A stretch of DNA of 33,844 bases from Chrysochromulina parva (Eukaryota; Haptophyta; Prymnesiales; Chrysochromulinaceae), in assembly GCA_002887195.1 (NCBI GenBank), contig PJAB01000216.1, positions 1-33,844 on the forward strand. The letters run 5' to 3'. The notes under the pieces are model-generated. The model searched no databases and was not told where the DNA came from. It worked only from the letters and a program-made list of their open reading frames with translations. The position numbers and the translations under genes were made by a program. Of this stretch, positions 1 to 8,384 are shown piece by piece (the stretch's first letter is position 1; every line of letters starts with the position of its first letter).

Positions 1-52
1 TTGGCACCCTGCATTATGGTGCATTATCTCGCTATTAACGCGTATTAACGAT

Positions 53-117
53 GGTAATCAAGTTGCCCCGCTGACGCGAGAGCACCCCCGTCGCCGTTAC
101 ACCCCCGTCGACTACCC
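53..117. repeat. Left copy of a mosaic repeat shared with the right end
   Basis: Three blocks recur at the other end of the window. Block A at 53-71 (ggtaatcaagttgccccgc) is repeated directly at 33778-33796. Block B at 79-92 (agagcacccccgtc) and block C at 105-117 (ccgtcgactaccc) are present as reverse complements at 33754-33767 and 33728-33740. The order A-B-C here becomes C'-B'-A there, so the right copy is inverted except that A keeps its orientation. The flanking bases 1-52 hold short doublets (gcattat twice, tattaacg twice). The nature of the repeat (transposon end, subtelomeric or intergenic family) is unknown. Confidence 0.7.
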
Positions 118-204
118 TTGTCCGCATGCGCCGCACCTGCCGACACTGCGACACATCATGCACGTCATGCACACTGGCTACACAGTGTGACGCGCTCGAC
201 GCGG

Positions 205-234
<30 letters not shown>
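205..234. repeat. TTGC microsatellite
   Basis: Seven and a half perfect copies of the tetranucleotide ttgc, about 100 bp upstream of the small spliced gene that starts at 335. It may lie in that gene's promoter or 5' untranslated region. The open frames crossing it read as leucine/alanine/cysteine repeats and are not convincing genes. Confidence 0.9.
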
Positions 235-236
<2 letters not shown>

Positions 237-334
237 CAAGTCTATAAATCAATGCTTGACTTTGAAGTTCACAATCACAGTCCCGCGAGGACCGAGGTGC
301 TTGATCGGCGACCGTCCCTGTGACCAAGCGTCGC

Positions 335-656
335 ATGTTGCAAACCTTTCTGAACGCCCTGCCCATCAGCCAGAACGGCAAGGTGGCCATCGGTGTCGCC
401 TTCGTCTGCGGTGCGGCGTATTTGCCAATTTACTTTCGAGGTGCGTGCGCGAGCAGCCGACGACGTCCCAATGCATTGCTTACACCTCACTGCTGCTGAC
501 CCTCCCTTACGCGTGCCATGCGTGTACGAGCGCGCAGGCAAAAAGTACATTGCGTATGAGAGCATGTCTGAGAAGCGCGAGATAATGAAGGAGATGGAGC
601 TGGCTGACAGGGAAGCTGCAAGGGTTGCTAGGAAGGCTGCTGCACCAGCCAGGTAG
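335..656 (+). CDS. Small single-pass membrane protein, two exons
   Basis: Proposed model: exon 1 at 335-440, intron 441-537, exon 2 at 538-656, giving 74 residues. The 97-bp intron starts gtgcgtgcgc and ends gcgcag, with a CTGAC branch-point-like motif about 40 bp before its end. The join restores phase exactly. Residues 1-15 are a short leader (MLQTFLNALP...). Residues 16-34 are a hydrophobic stretch ending in LPIYF, the likely membrane span. The rest is a strongly charged helix rich in Glu, Lys, Arg and Ala (SEKREIMKEMELADRE), possibly a coiled coil. Size and layout resemble accessory subunits or assembly factors of inner mitochondrial membrane complexes, but I do not recognise the family and assign no function. 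The gene is invisible to single-exon ORF searches. The start is the only Met that puts the hydrophobic segment in frame with exon 2. Confidence 0.62.
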
Positions 657-898
657 AGCTTCTGTGCCGCGCCATCCAGCAGCACAGCACTTGCTGCGCA
701 TGTGTATCGCCAGAGCTCGTGTGTACGGTAAGATGAGCATGCACACTGCAACCATATGTCACATACTCATGATGGTGCAGATGTGCGCGATCAAATCACA
801 ACTGTCTCTACTCTGTAACATGCAGCAGCCGATCTCCGGCGGCGTTTTAGCACTAAGCGCTCGCACCTGGCAACACCGTTTGCTCTATTCGTGTTCGT

Positions 899-2887
899 AT
901 GCAGCAGCACAAGAAAGTGCTTTGGAATTCACAAGAACAACGCGCCGTTCACGCCATGGCAGCGCTTCCTCGCTTGCTCGCGCTCGTCCCGCTCATGGCA
1001 GAATCGCACGCAATCGAATTTCACGGAGCCGGCTGGCTAGCCCAGCAACGCATCCTGCTCGAGCGTGCTCGCTCGCTGCAGCCCACGCCCGTCGCGACCA
1101 AGGACCGCGGCACAGCAGCAAATAATGATGGTGTAGTACCGTGGCCACGGCTCCTGCGAGAGCTGCGCACGGCGCAGCAATTATCGCTCGTGTTGCCAGC
1201 GTCGAGCTTATCTCTCGCTTTGACTGCCACCGAGCTCCTCGCACCAAAGCTACGCGGCGCGTGCTTCGACGCCGTGCTCCAACCTGGTGCAACTTTCGAG
1301 CTCATCCGACCAAAGCTGACGTTGCTGGCGCTCCTCGCCCTGATCGCGTGGCTGCTCAACATCAGCAGCTCCATCCTCTTCGCGCAAGCGCGCTGGACAA
1401 CGGCCATGGCGGCACGCGTGCGCCTGATGGCCTCTGTCCTCGAGCAGGAACCTGCCTTTTTCGATGCGCAGCCCCCGGGCGAGCTCAACTCTCGCCTACT
1501 CTCCGAGCCAGAGCGCCTCGAGTCGCTCGCCAACCGCGGGCCGGAGAGGGCCCTGAACGCGCTCCTCTCGGTAGGTGGCGGCGCCGCGCTCATGTTCGCG
1601 CTCGACTGGAGGCTCGCCCTCGTCGCCGTCGCCTTACGCGCGCCGCTGATCGGACAGCTGGCTGCGATCGCGGGTCGCACAGTCGGTCTCTTGAATGTGC
1701 TGCAGCAGCGTACCCTTGACCAGGCCAACGCGCTGGCGACGGAAGCGCTGGCGCAGCCGCACGCCGTCGCCGTCCACGCCGCACGCGGCTCGATCCTTGA
1801 CTCCTACGCCCGCCGTGTTGAGGAATATATCGACGTCATCCGCGCGACGCTGCTCGCTGAGACGACTCTACGATTCACGCGGCTGGGAGTCGACTCGCTG
1901 ACGTCGCTGGCGCTGCTCGGCTTCGGGCTGCGGCGCGTGCTCGACTGCAGCATAAGCCTCGGTGCCCTCTTTGCCTTCTACGCCTACGCCGACCGCTTCG
2001 CCGACGGCTGCCAGAAGCTACAGGAGCTCCTGTATGACTTAGTGACCATCCGACCTGCGTGCCAGCGATACTTTGAGCTCATTGACCGGCAGAGCCGCAT
2101 GGCGCACACTGGCGGCGAGAGGCCGGCTAGCTGCGAGGGGGAACTCGAGCTCGTCGATGCTTCGATCAGCTTCCCGGGCCGCGATGCCGATGCTGCCCTG
2201 CGCCACGTGTCTATCACTGTGCGGGCAGGTGAGACACTTGCGGTTGTGGGACCGAGTGGTGCCGGCAAGTCGACCTTGCTCAAGCTACTCGCACGGCTAT
2301 ACGACCCCTCCGATGGCGCCGTGCGGCTCGACGGTCGTGATGTACGAGCACTGAACCTCGAGTGGTTCCGACGTCAGACCGGCTACGTCGCGCAGCAGCC
2401 CTCACTCTTCGATTTCTCTGTCGCTGACAACGTGCGCTTCGGGGCCGCGGCGGGCGCCTTGCCGGCGGACGCCGACGTACAGGCGGCGCTGGAGGCGGTC
2501 GGCGCTGCAGACTTTGTGAGCCGGCTGCCGCACGGCTTAGCGACGCGGCTCGGCGAGGGTGGTCGACGTCTCTCCGGTGGACAGCGCCAGCGCATTGCAT
2601 GCGCCCGAGCCCTGGTGCACTACCCTCGCATTCTCCTGTGGGACGAGGCGACGTCGGCCCTCGACGATGGGTCGGAGCGGCAGGTGCATGCGGCGCTGCG
2701 TGCGGCGGCGACGGGGCGCAAGTGCACCGCTGTCCTCGTCACGCATCGGCTTTCAAGCGTCCTCTGCGCCGACCGCGTCGCTGTGCTGCGCGACGGCCGA
2801 CTTGAGGCCGTTGGGACGCCGGCTGAGCTTGCAGGGCGTCCCGGATGGTTTCGAGACAATTTCTACCCGGGCGGTGAGACTCCCTGA
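899..2887 (+). CDS. ABC half-transporter (ABCB/TAP-like exporter)
   Basis: A half-size type I ABC exporter of up to 662 residues: one membrane domain followed by one nucleotide-binding domain, so it would work as a dimer. The membrane domain covers about residues 85-385, with hydrophobic helices near 97-118, 140-162, 222-250 and 333-362. The ATPase domain (about 412-655) has every expected motif: Walker A GPSGAGKS (451-458), Q-loop YVAQQ (496-500), signature LSGGQ (558-562), Walker B ILLWDE (578-583) and the switch His at 616. It should therefore hydrolyse ATP. The substrate cannot be read from sequence. The open frame begins at 899, but Met20 at 956 sits in a better initiation context (acgccATGG) and is followed by a basic-hydrophobic stretch, so the protein may be 643 residues with an organelle or membrane leader. 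No intron is needed. The domain order suits an ABCB-type half transporter of mitochondrion, plastid, vacuole or ER. Confidence 0.9.
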   Translation: MQQHKKVLWNSQEQRAVHAMAALPRLLALVPLMAESHAIEFHGAGWLAQQRILLERARSLQPTPVATKDRGTAANNDGVVPWPRLLRELRTAQQLSLVLPASSLSLALTATELLAPKLRGACFDAVLQPGATFELIRPKLTLLALLALIAWLLNISSSILFAQARWTTAMAARVRLMASVLEQEPAFFDAQPPGELNSRLLSEPERLESLANRGPERALNALLSVGGGAALMFALDWRLALVAVALRAPLIGQLAAIAGRTVGLLNVLQQRTLDQANALATEALAQPHAVAVHAARGSILDSYARRVEEYIDVIRATLLAETTLRFTRLGVDSLTSLALLGFGLRRVLDCSISLGALFAFYAYADRFADGCQKLQELLYDLVTIRPACQRYFELIDRQSRMAHTGGERPASCEGELELVDASISFPGRDADAALRHVSITVRAGETLAVVGPSGAGKSTLLKLLARLYDPSDGAVRLDGRDVRALNLEWFRRQTGYVAQQPSLFDFSVADNVRFGAAAGALPADADVQAALEAVGAADFVSRLPHGLATRLGEGGRRLSGGQRQRIACARALVHYPRILLWDEATSALDDGSERQVHAALRAAATGRKCTAVLVTHRLSSVLCADRVAVLRDGRLEAVGTPAELAGRPGWFRDNFYPGGETP

Positions 2888-3409
2888 GTGGGCCGCATCG
2901 AGGTGATGCACACAGCATAATTGGGATGATGGCGCCACTCTCTGCCGGCACGCGGCAGGGATCCTCGAGAGGTTGTACGAGTAAGGATAGCCAAGCGAAG
3001 GAGTCGTGCACGCGCGTGGCTGGCTGAAGAGTCTGGCCTGTGCGGTCTGTGCTGGCGCTCCACCCGCCGACCCGGTGCACGTGCTGGCATACGCGTGTGA
3101 CTGCAACACGTTGAGGCGCTAGGGCCCTAGGTCGGGTGCGTCGGTGCGAGCAGTCTGCGCACTGCGGAGTGAAGGTGACCTCGTCTCGAGATGATTCTCA
3201 TCGGGAAGTGACATCACGCGCAAACCAAATTTGGTCCCGGCCACGAAGCAAAACGTAATACGAACCCGGTAGCGGTACAACGAAAAGTTACTCGGACACG
3301 CACTCCTGACGCACTCGCGAATTCGCAACATACGCATTGAAGTAATCTTGCGCGCAGCGACGGAGCGAGCAGGGCCCAGGGCCGTTCGCCCTGGATTCTT
3401 TTGATTCGC
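2888..3409. other. Intergenic, no gene supported
   Basis: Follows the ABC transporter stop. Only short open frames without family features are present. One minus-strand frame (3119-3337) has some hydrophobic residues but no recognisable motif. It probably holds the 3' untranslated region of the ABC gene and, at its right edge, the 3' end of the minus-strand candidate gene. Confidence 0.5.
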
Positions 3410-4140
3410 TCAGAGCTCGGCCCCTAGTGGCCGGCTCTCGGGCATGCCTAACTTCGATTCTTCGGACTCGCTCCCTCGCTGCTCCTTCATCTTGCGGCTG
3501 TCCGTCGCCTTGGACGTGTCATCGAAGCCCGAGCACACGTAAGTGTCGAACTCGAAGCAGTAGAGCTCCTGGCCAAGGGCGAAGGTGCGGCAACGTTCGG
3601 GTCAGAGAGGGGCAGCAGGGGAGATGGCGGCCAAGAGGAGGGCTGCGCGGCCAGGAGGTACATGCATGCGGCGTCGGCCAGCTCAGTCCCTTAGATGTTC
3701 ATGTTTGCCGCATCATGAGGACTTTGCAGTCCGCGGGCGTGTCAGGCGAGTGTGCAATGCGGAGTCGTCTTCGCGGCGCGACAACAGTGCACGCACGTAT
3801 GCCCCCCAGGCGGGCCTGCAGGCGCTGCCGCGGGCGGGCTGTGTACCTGATGAACGAAGATATTGTGTCGCTGCCACCCCCGCGCTCGAGTGCAACTTCT
3901 ACCACGCGCACGAGGGCGGCGATGCCGGTCTGCGCGCGCCACCGCCTCCATTCTCACCACCACCCTCACATCGTACCGCGGCAGCTCGGCCCACCGCTCG
4001 GTTAGCGCACGGGGCAGGCAACAACACCTGATAAACGTTGCCGTGAAGACCTCGGCGGCGGTCGTCATGCGATAGCCCGCACGTGCGGGAGGTAGTGGCG
4101 GGCCGACGCCGTGCACGATGCCACTGCCCATCCGAGTCAC
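3410..4140 (-). CDS. Candidate multi-exon gene, unidentified, exon structure unresolved
   Basis: Several protein-like segments on the minus strand fit together only with introns. Segment 1 begins at Met 4068 (or 4140) and includes AEVFTATFIR and ERWAELPRYD. A 40-bp putative intron at 3969-3930 (gtgagg...gcgcag) joins it in phase 0 to a segment reading GIAALVRVVEVALERGGG and SDTISSFIR. After this a 31-bp putative intron (3846-3816, gtacac...ctgcag) would continue to WGAYVRALLSRRED and stop near 3713. A further segment reads ELADAACMYLLAAQ (about 3680-3640). The last candidate exon at 3568-3410 starts after a CCAG acceptor, reads ELYCFEFDTYVCSGFDDTS and ends at TGA 3412-3410. I do not recognise the family. 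The exons may belong to one gene or two, or the gene may be decayed. The introns are very short, which lowers confidence. Confidence 0.3.
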
Positions 4141-4470
4141 ATTGACGGCGCTGCCCTCAAAGCCCTAAAGGCCAGACACATCATCAGCCCATCCGCATCA
4201 AGGGTCAGCGCAGCGGCAACGTGGGCGGCGAGAGAAGATCTCCGAGGTATCCTCAATGTGGTATCCGAGTCACATGAGGTATCCTCCGAGGAGGCATATC
4301 GCTGTGCACGATGCCGCGGGCGTGCGCCACCAACACGCGCTCCACGCGGGACACGGGCCGCCACGCGATCCGGTGTGCCACGAAAGTGTGAAGTGTGAAG
4401 CGACACAACTTGAGTGCTGGGCGTTGGGCGTGAGGCGGCGGGGGCCGTGAGTGATTGAAATCGCAGACGC
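4141..4470. other. Intergenic region with short repeated motifs
   Basis: Upstream region of the GH5 gene. It holds degenerate direct repeats: atccgagtcacat at about 4134 and 4264, gaggtatcctc at about 4244 and 4276, and gtgcacgatgcc at about 4111 and 4306. The repeated set suggests a diverged local duplication of roughly 130-190 bp. No gene is supported here. Confidence 0.4.
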
Positions 4471-6827
4471 ATGCAAATTGTGTTCTTCTCCTTCTTCAGC
4501 TTCTGCCACGGCCTTGTCGTTTGCCACAAGTGCCGAGAAGTGTGTGGTCTAAAACTCGGAATGCACAAAGCAAGGCACAAAGCTCTCGCGCTGTTCGCGC
4601 TGCTTACTCCAACCCATGCTGACTTTGACCGAAAGAAAGCCCCGTTGCTCGATACGACAGTGGACGCCACTGCTGGCCATGCCACGACGGTGCGAGCACC
4701 TACACGCACACAAGACGAGGAGGATTTTGCTGAGGCCGCACGCTTGGCAGGCAGTGCATTTGCCGCCGAGCCGGTATTAGCACGCACACAGGACGAGGAG
4801 AATGTTGCTGAGGCTGCACGCTTAGCGGAGGACGGCGCGTTTGACAAAGCGGACGTCGTCGCGCCAGTGGAAAACCTACATTTCTTGAGCAATTCCACGG
4901 CGCACGGAATCCAGCCGATTACCTTTGTTGCAAAGCACGGCCGGCTATACGCGAATGAGCAGCAATTCCATCTCAAGGGAGTGAACTGGTTCGGGAGCGA
5001 GGGCAGAGCTGGGCCGCCTGGCGGGCTAAATTACCACCCGATCGATTGGTACATGGACTTCCTGGCGCGCCATCAGTTCAACGCCGTCCGTCTGCTCTTC
5101 AACCACGAGTCGGTGCTGCAGAACGAGCCTATCGAGACGTCAGAGGTGCTGCAGGCGCCGGAGCTTCGCGGCAAGACGTACCTCCAGATGTTCGGGCTGG
5201 TCGCGAGTGCGGCAGCCAAGCGCGGCCTCCTCGTGATGCTCGCGTGCCATCGCATGCATCCAAGCACGTGGCCCGGCGAAGGCTTATGGTTCGATACCGC
5301 CGGCCCGATCACCGAGGAGCACGTGCTGCAGTCATGGGGAAAGATCGCCGACGCCTTCTGCCGCGTCTGGAATGTCTTCGCGGTCGACCTGCAGAACGAG
5401 CCGCACTCGGCCTCATGGGGTTACGGACGACCCTCCACAGACTGGGACCAGGCGGCCTCGCGAATCGGGCAGCACGTGCTTGGTCTTTGCGAGCGTTGGC
5501 TCGTGATGGTCGAAGGCGTCGGATACCAGCCCGGTGCGCCCGGCGGCAACGACCCGAAGGAAGGCTTCTGGTGGGGCGGCAACCTTGTGGGTGCCAAGGT
5601 GGCGCCCGTTAGCCTCGACCCTCCCCATCATGGTGCGACTAAAGATCGGCTCGTCTACTCTCCACATACGTACGGGCCTGGCGTCTACGCGCAGCCGTAC
5701 TTCGAGCACGCCGACTTCCCCGACAACTTGGAGCAGGTTTATGAGCGGCATTGGGCATTCGTGGCGGGCACGACGGGCGCGCCTCTCGTTATCGGGGAGA
5801 TGGGCGGCTCCTACACCGGGAAGGACAAAATCTGGCTCGACTGGGCTCTCGGCTACTGCCAGCGGCACGGGATCGGCGTCTTCTACTTTGCGCTCAATCC
5901 GAACTCCAAGGACACGGGAGGGCTGCTTAAGGTGGACTGGTCGACTCCCGAGTATGCGAAGCTCAAGGCTCTGATGGTGTGTGTGCGAGGGTGGAGCACA
6001 CACAGAACCGCCGCCCACAGCTGTGCACACACTCTCGCCCTTTGAGCGCCCTCCCACAAACAGTCCATGCTCTCACCCGCCCTTGTGTAGCCCTTGTGCA
6101 GGTGCTGCCAGCGACCGACGTGCTCAAGGAGCTCATCGCACCGATGATCTCGCCATCGCCGCCACCACCCCTGCAGCCGCCCGCGCCGCCCGTGCCGCCC
6201 GCCTCGCCGCTACCACCCGGCAACCCGCCATCGCCTACGACACCGCCCCCCCTGCCGAAGCCACCCACGTCACCGGCTCCCTTCGGACCTCCCTTTTACC
6301 GGTCGCCGCACCCGCCGCCGCCAAATCCCAAGCCACCACCACCCACGGCCGTCGTTGCAGATCTGCCGCCGTTGCCGTCTCCTCTTCCGCCCAACGACCT
6401 CGCAATGCTGCTGCTACTCGAGAGCGCCCGCATGCCACCACCGCCATCGCCGCGGCCAGCTACTACTACGCTGTCGCTCGGCGCAGGGTTTGCTGGTCTT
6501 GGGCTTGTACTCACCGGGCTCGCGGTCGCCATCTTGGGCACCTCGGGGATTCTTGCCCGCGCGCGAGGAGCACATCACCTGCATCCGAGCACAACGAGCA
6601 CAAGGTCAACTACAACTAGGGCCTCGATACATGTAGCCGGTGGTGGCGCGACGGGCGAGGACGACGAACTACTCACCGATGAGCAGCAGGAGAAGAGCAG
6701 CACTCCGCGAGCGCCGACATACGCTGCGGAGGAGGAGGAGGAGCGCGCTTGGGTGAGGCTGCACCGTCAGCATCGACCAACCTCCTGGCATACCGCGAGG
6801 GAGGCCATGGCTGAAATGTGGGACTGA
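4471..6827 (+). CDS. Membrane-anchored GH5 endoglucanase (cellulase), two exons
   Basis: Glycoside hydrolase family 5, predicted to cut beta-1,4-glucan by a retaining mechanism outside the cell or in the secretory lumen. Model: exon 1 4471-5976, intron 5977-6101 (gtgtgtgtgc...cttgtgcag, phase 0), exon 2 6102-6827, 743 residues. Residues 31-50 (MHKARHKALALFALLTPTHA) form a good signal peptide, so translation may start at Met31 (4561), which also has a purine at -3. Residues 76-119 hold two copies of RTQDEE..AEAARLA. The catalytic barrel spans about 150-500: Arg207, His260, acid/base Glu310 in LQNEP, His399 and Tyr401 in SPHTYG, nucleophile Glu443 in IGEMGG, and NPNSKDTGGLL near the end as in bacterial GH5_1 enzymes. 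Exon 2 encodes a long Pro-rich linker (about 515-615), a hydrophobic anchor (about 625-653) and an acidic tail with EEEEE. The enzyme is therefore a type I membrane protein with an ectodomain. In algae such enzymes may shape cellulosic scales or walls, but that role is inference. Confidence 0.88.
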
Positions 6828-6986
6828 GCTCGAGATGCGAAATGTCCTAAACGTGTAAATGACGTCAGTCTTTTTGTGGGGTTTGGCTAACACAAGGTTA
6901 GATTGCGATTTGCCGTTTGCCCATGACAACGCGACGCCATGTGGGGAATTCGTGTGAGAGAGTCGCTGCAAGGGTGGAGGTGAAGA

Positions 6987-7301
6987 ATGCTCCTTCGCGC
7001 TGCTCTCCGCCGCATGCCGCGGATGGCTTCTGCCCCGGCTGCCATCGGGCGGCAGGTGCGTCACATGGGCGGCCACAGCGAACCGGTGGGCTACGGGTCG
7101 GGACCTTACCGGGGCATCAAAATCCCCAAGGTTGCGCAATGGCACAAGAAAGTGGCGACGTTCTACGGCACCGTGCTGTGGTTGTGGCTCTTCTGGCGGG
7201 CCAAGAATGACGGACCTGCGCTGCTGGGCTGGGAGCACCCGTGGGATCACGGCGACCACGGTCACGATCACGACGAGCACGGCGAGGAGGAGCATCATTA
7301 A
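6987..7301 (+). CDS. NDUFB2: Complex I subunit NDUFB2-like (beta subcomplex subunit 2)
   Basis: Accessory subunit of mitochondrial NADH:ubiquinone oxidoreductase, 104 residues. Residues 1-28 are Arg/Ala-rich without acidic residues, a typical mitochondrial presequence. Next comes a Gly-rich patch (GGHSEPVGYGSGPYRG), then IPKVAQWHKKVATFYGT, one membrane span with VLWLWLFWRAKNDGP (about residues 57-78), then LGWEHPWDHGDHGHDHDEHG and a His/Asp/Glu tail. The order RAKxDGPxxLGWxHPWD followed by His-rich residues matches plant-type NDUFB2. It is single-exon. The start at 6987 is the first Met in frame; Met10 and Met13 would shorten the presequence. Downstream sequence at 7302-7330 is likely 3' untranslated. 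Confidence 0.85.
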   Translation: MLLRAALRRMPRMASAPAAIGRQVRHMGGHSEPVGYGSGPYRGIKIPKVAQWHKKVATFYGTVLWLWLFWRAKNDGPALLGWEHPWDHGDHGHDHDEHGEEEHH

Positions 7302-7771
7302 AGGGGGCCGGGGTTTTATTGTACTTGCCGCTTTCTCACGCGATGGCTGCGCGCGCCGCGCTTGAGGGGGCGGCGCAGCGGCAGCAATCGGCGGCATTAG
7401 TTGCACGGTGTGCGTGCACTCCAGGACAGGGGTGTGCACGTGGACGTCGTGCATCGGGGCTGTAGCCCAGTTCTTGCGGGCCCACTGCGCCTGGGGGGTG
7501 CTCCTCGCCCCGGCGCGTGTGATGAGTGCATGGTAAAGAGAGAGCACCAGAGAGCTCCCGTTTTCCTCGAGGGTGAACGCACGACGCTTCTCGGTTCGCA
7601 TATGACCTTCATAACAAACCAAGGTACTGACTCGTGAGAGCGACACGACGTGAGAGGGACACTCACATAACACGAGGAATCAGAGATCCCAATAGGTGCG
7701 TGTGCACGACAGCACAGCGAGTGTGACGCGCCAATGTACGCACGGCCAACACGGCCGAGGCGTTCGCCACC
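7302..7771. other. Convergent intergenic region, no gene supported
   Basis: Lies between the 3' ends of NDUFB2 (+) and the small minus-strand gene. The overlapping open frames on both strands lack domain features and look like GC-driven chance frames. The region probably holds two 3' untranslated regions. Confidence 0.5.
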
Positions 7772-8092
7772 TCAGTGGCCTGCCAACTCGGCGGCTTTCT
7801 TCTTGCCGGCGACGCTCAGCTCCTTTTGGTACATCTGCGAAAAGCCAAGCAAGATGTGCGGCTGTGGTCAGAGAGATACAGGCCCATGCCAGCTGGAAGG
7901 GAGCGGATTTCTTAATTGTGCACGAAATAGGCTCGCTCCAACCTTGCGTGCTCGCAGTCGTGGGTCGTGGGCAGCGGGAGCCACGCGCACCATCGATTCA
8001 TGGTTCCGTGTCACAAACTTGAGGATGCGCTCCGTGTTAAGGAGGACGAAGGTGATGCCGCCAAAGGCTGAGAGGAAGCCAAGGAGCTTCAT
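7772..8092 (-). CDS. Tiny single-pass membrane protein, two exons
   Basis: Proposed model on the minus strand: exon 1 8092-7991 (34 codons), intron 7990-7835 (156 bp, gtgcgcgtgg...cttttcgcag), exon 2 7834-7772 (21 codons with stop), giving 54 residues. The join is phase 0. Residues 1-19 (MKLLGFLSAFGGITFVLLN) form an N-terminal hydrophobic anchor. They are followed by TERILKFVTRNHES and, after the splice, by YQKELSVAGKKKAAELAGH, a basic-amphipathic tail. The acceptor has a clear pyrimidine tract. Layout and size match small mitochondrial or ER membrane subunits, but I do not recognise the family. Like the gene at 335-656 it has a donor starting GTGCG, a hydrophobic start and a charged exon 2. 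Its upstream flank carries a 25-bp tandem duplication. Confidence 0.62.
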
Positions 8093-8107
8093 GAAGACCT
8101 GTCACAG

Positions 8108-8157
8108 CAGCGGTGCCGCGATGCGCAGCGCTCAGCGGTGCCGCGATGCGCAGCGTT
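8108..8157. repeat. 25-bp tandem duplication
   Basis: Two copies (8108-8132 and 8133-8157) of a 25-bp unit beginning cagcggtgccgcgatg, differing at one base. It begins 15 bp upstream of the start codon of the minus-strand microprotein gene, so it probably lies in that gene's 5' untranslated region or promoter, between it and the divergent gene at 8385. Confidence 0.85.
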
Positions 8158-8384
8158 TAGCGGGCGCGCGCACAGCACACGTGCGGGGTTGCAAAGCACT
8201 TCTGGTGGACGTGGATGTCACACATGTTACATGTATGTGGTGCTGAAATCTCATGATCTATGTACAAATTTTGTTGGCTCACCGTGAGGAAACAAAGTAT
8301 TCGTTTCATCTCAAGTTTGAACTGTTCTGAACGATGGGCGCCGCCCCCGCGCTTCTCCTGTGCGCGCTTCTCCGGGGCTAGTGG

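Noticed and set aside
118..585. 155-codon plus-strand frame with LLACLLACLL
   Set aside because: Driven by the TTGC microsatellite and runs across the better supported two-exon gene in another frame.
6669..7673. 334-codon minus-strand frame with a hydrophobic stretch
   Set aside because: Antisense to the cellulase tail and NDUFB2. The hydrophobic part is the complement of the NDUFB2 His/Asp tail.
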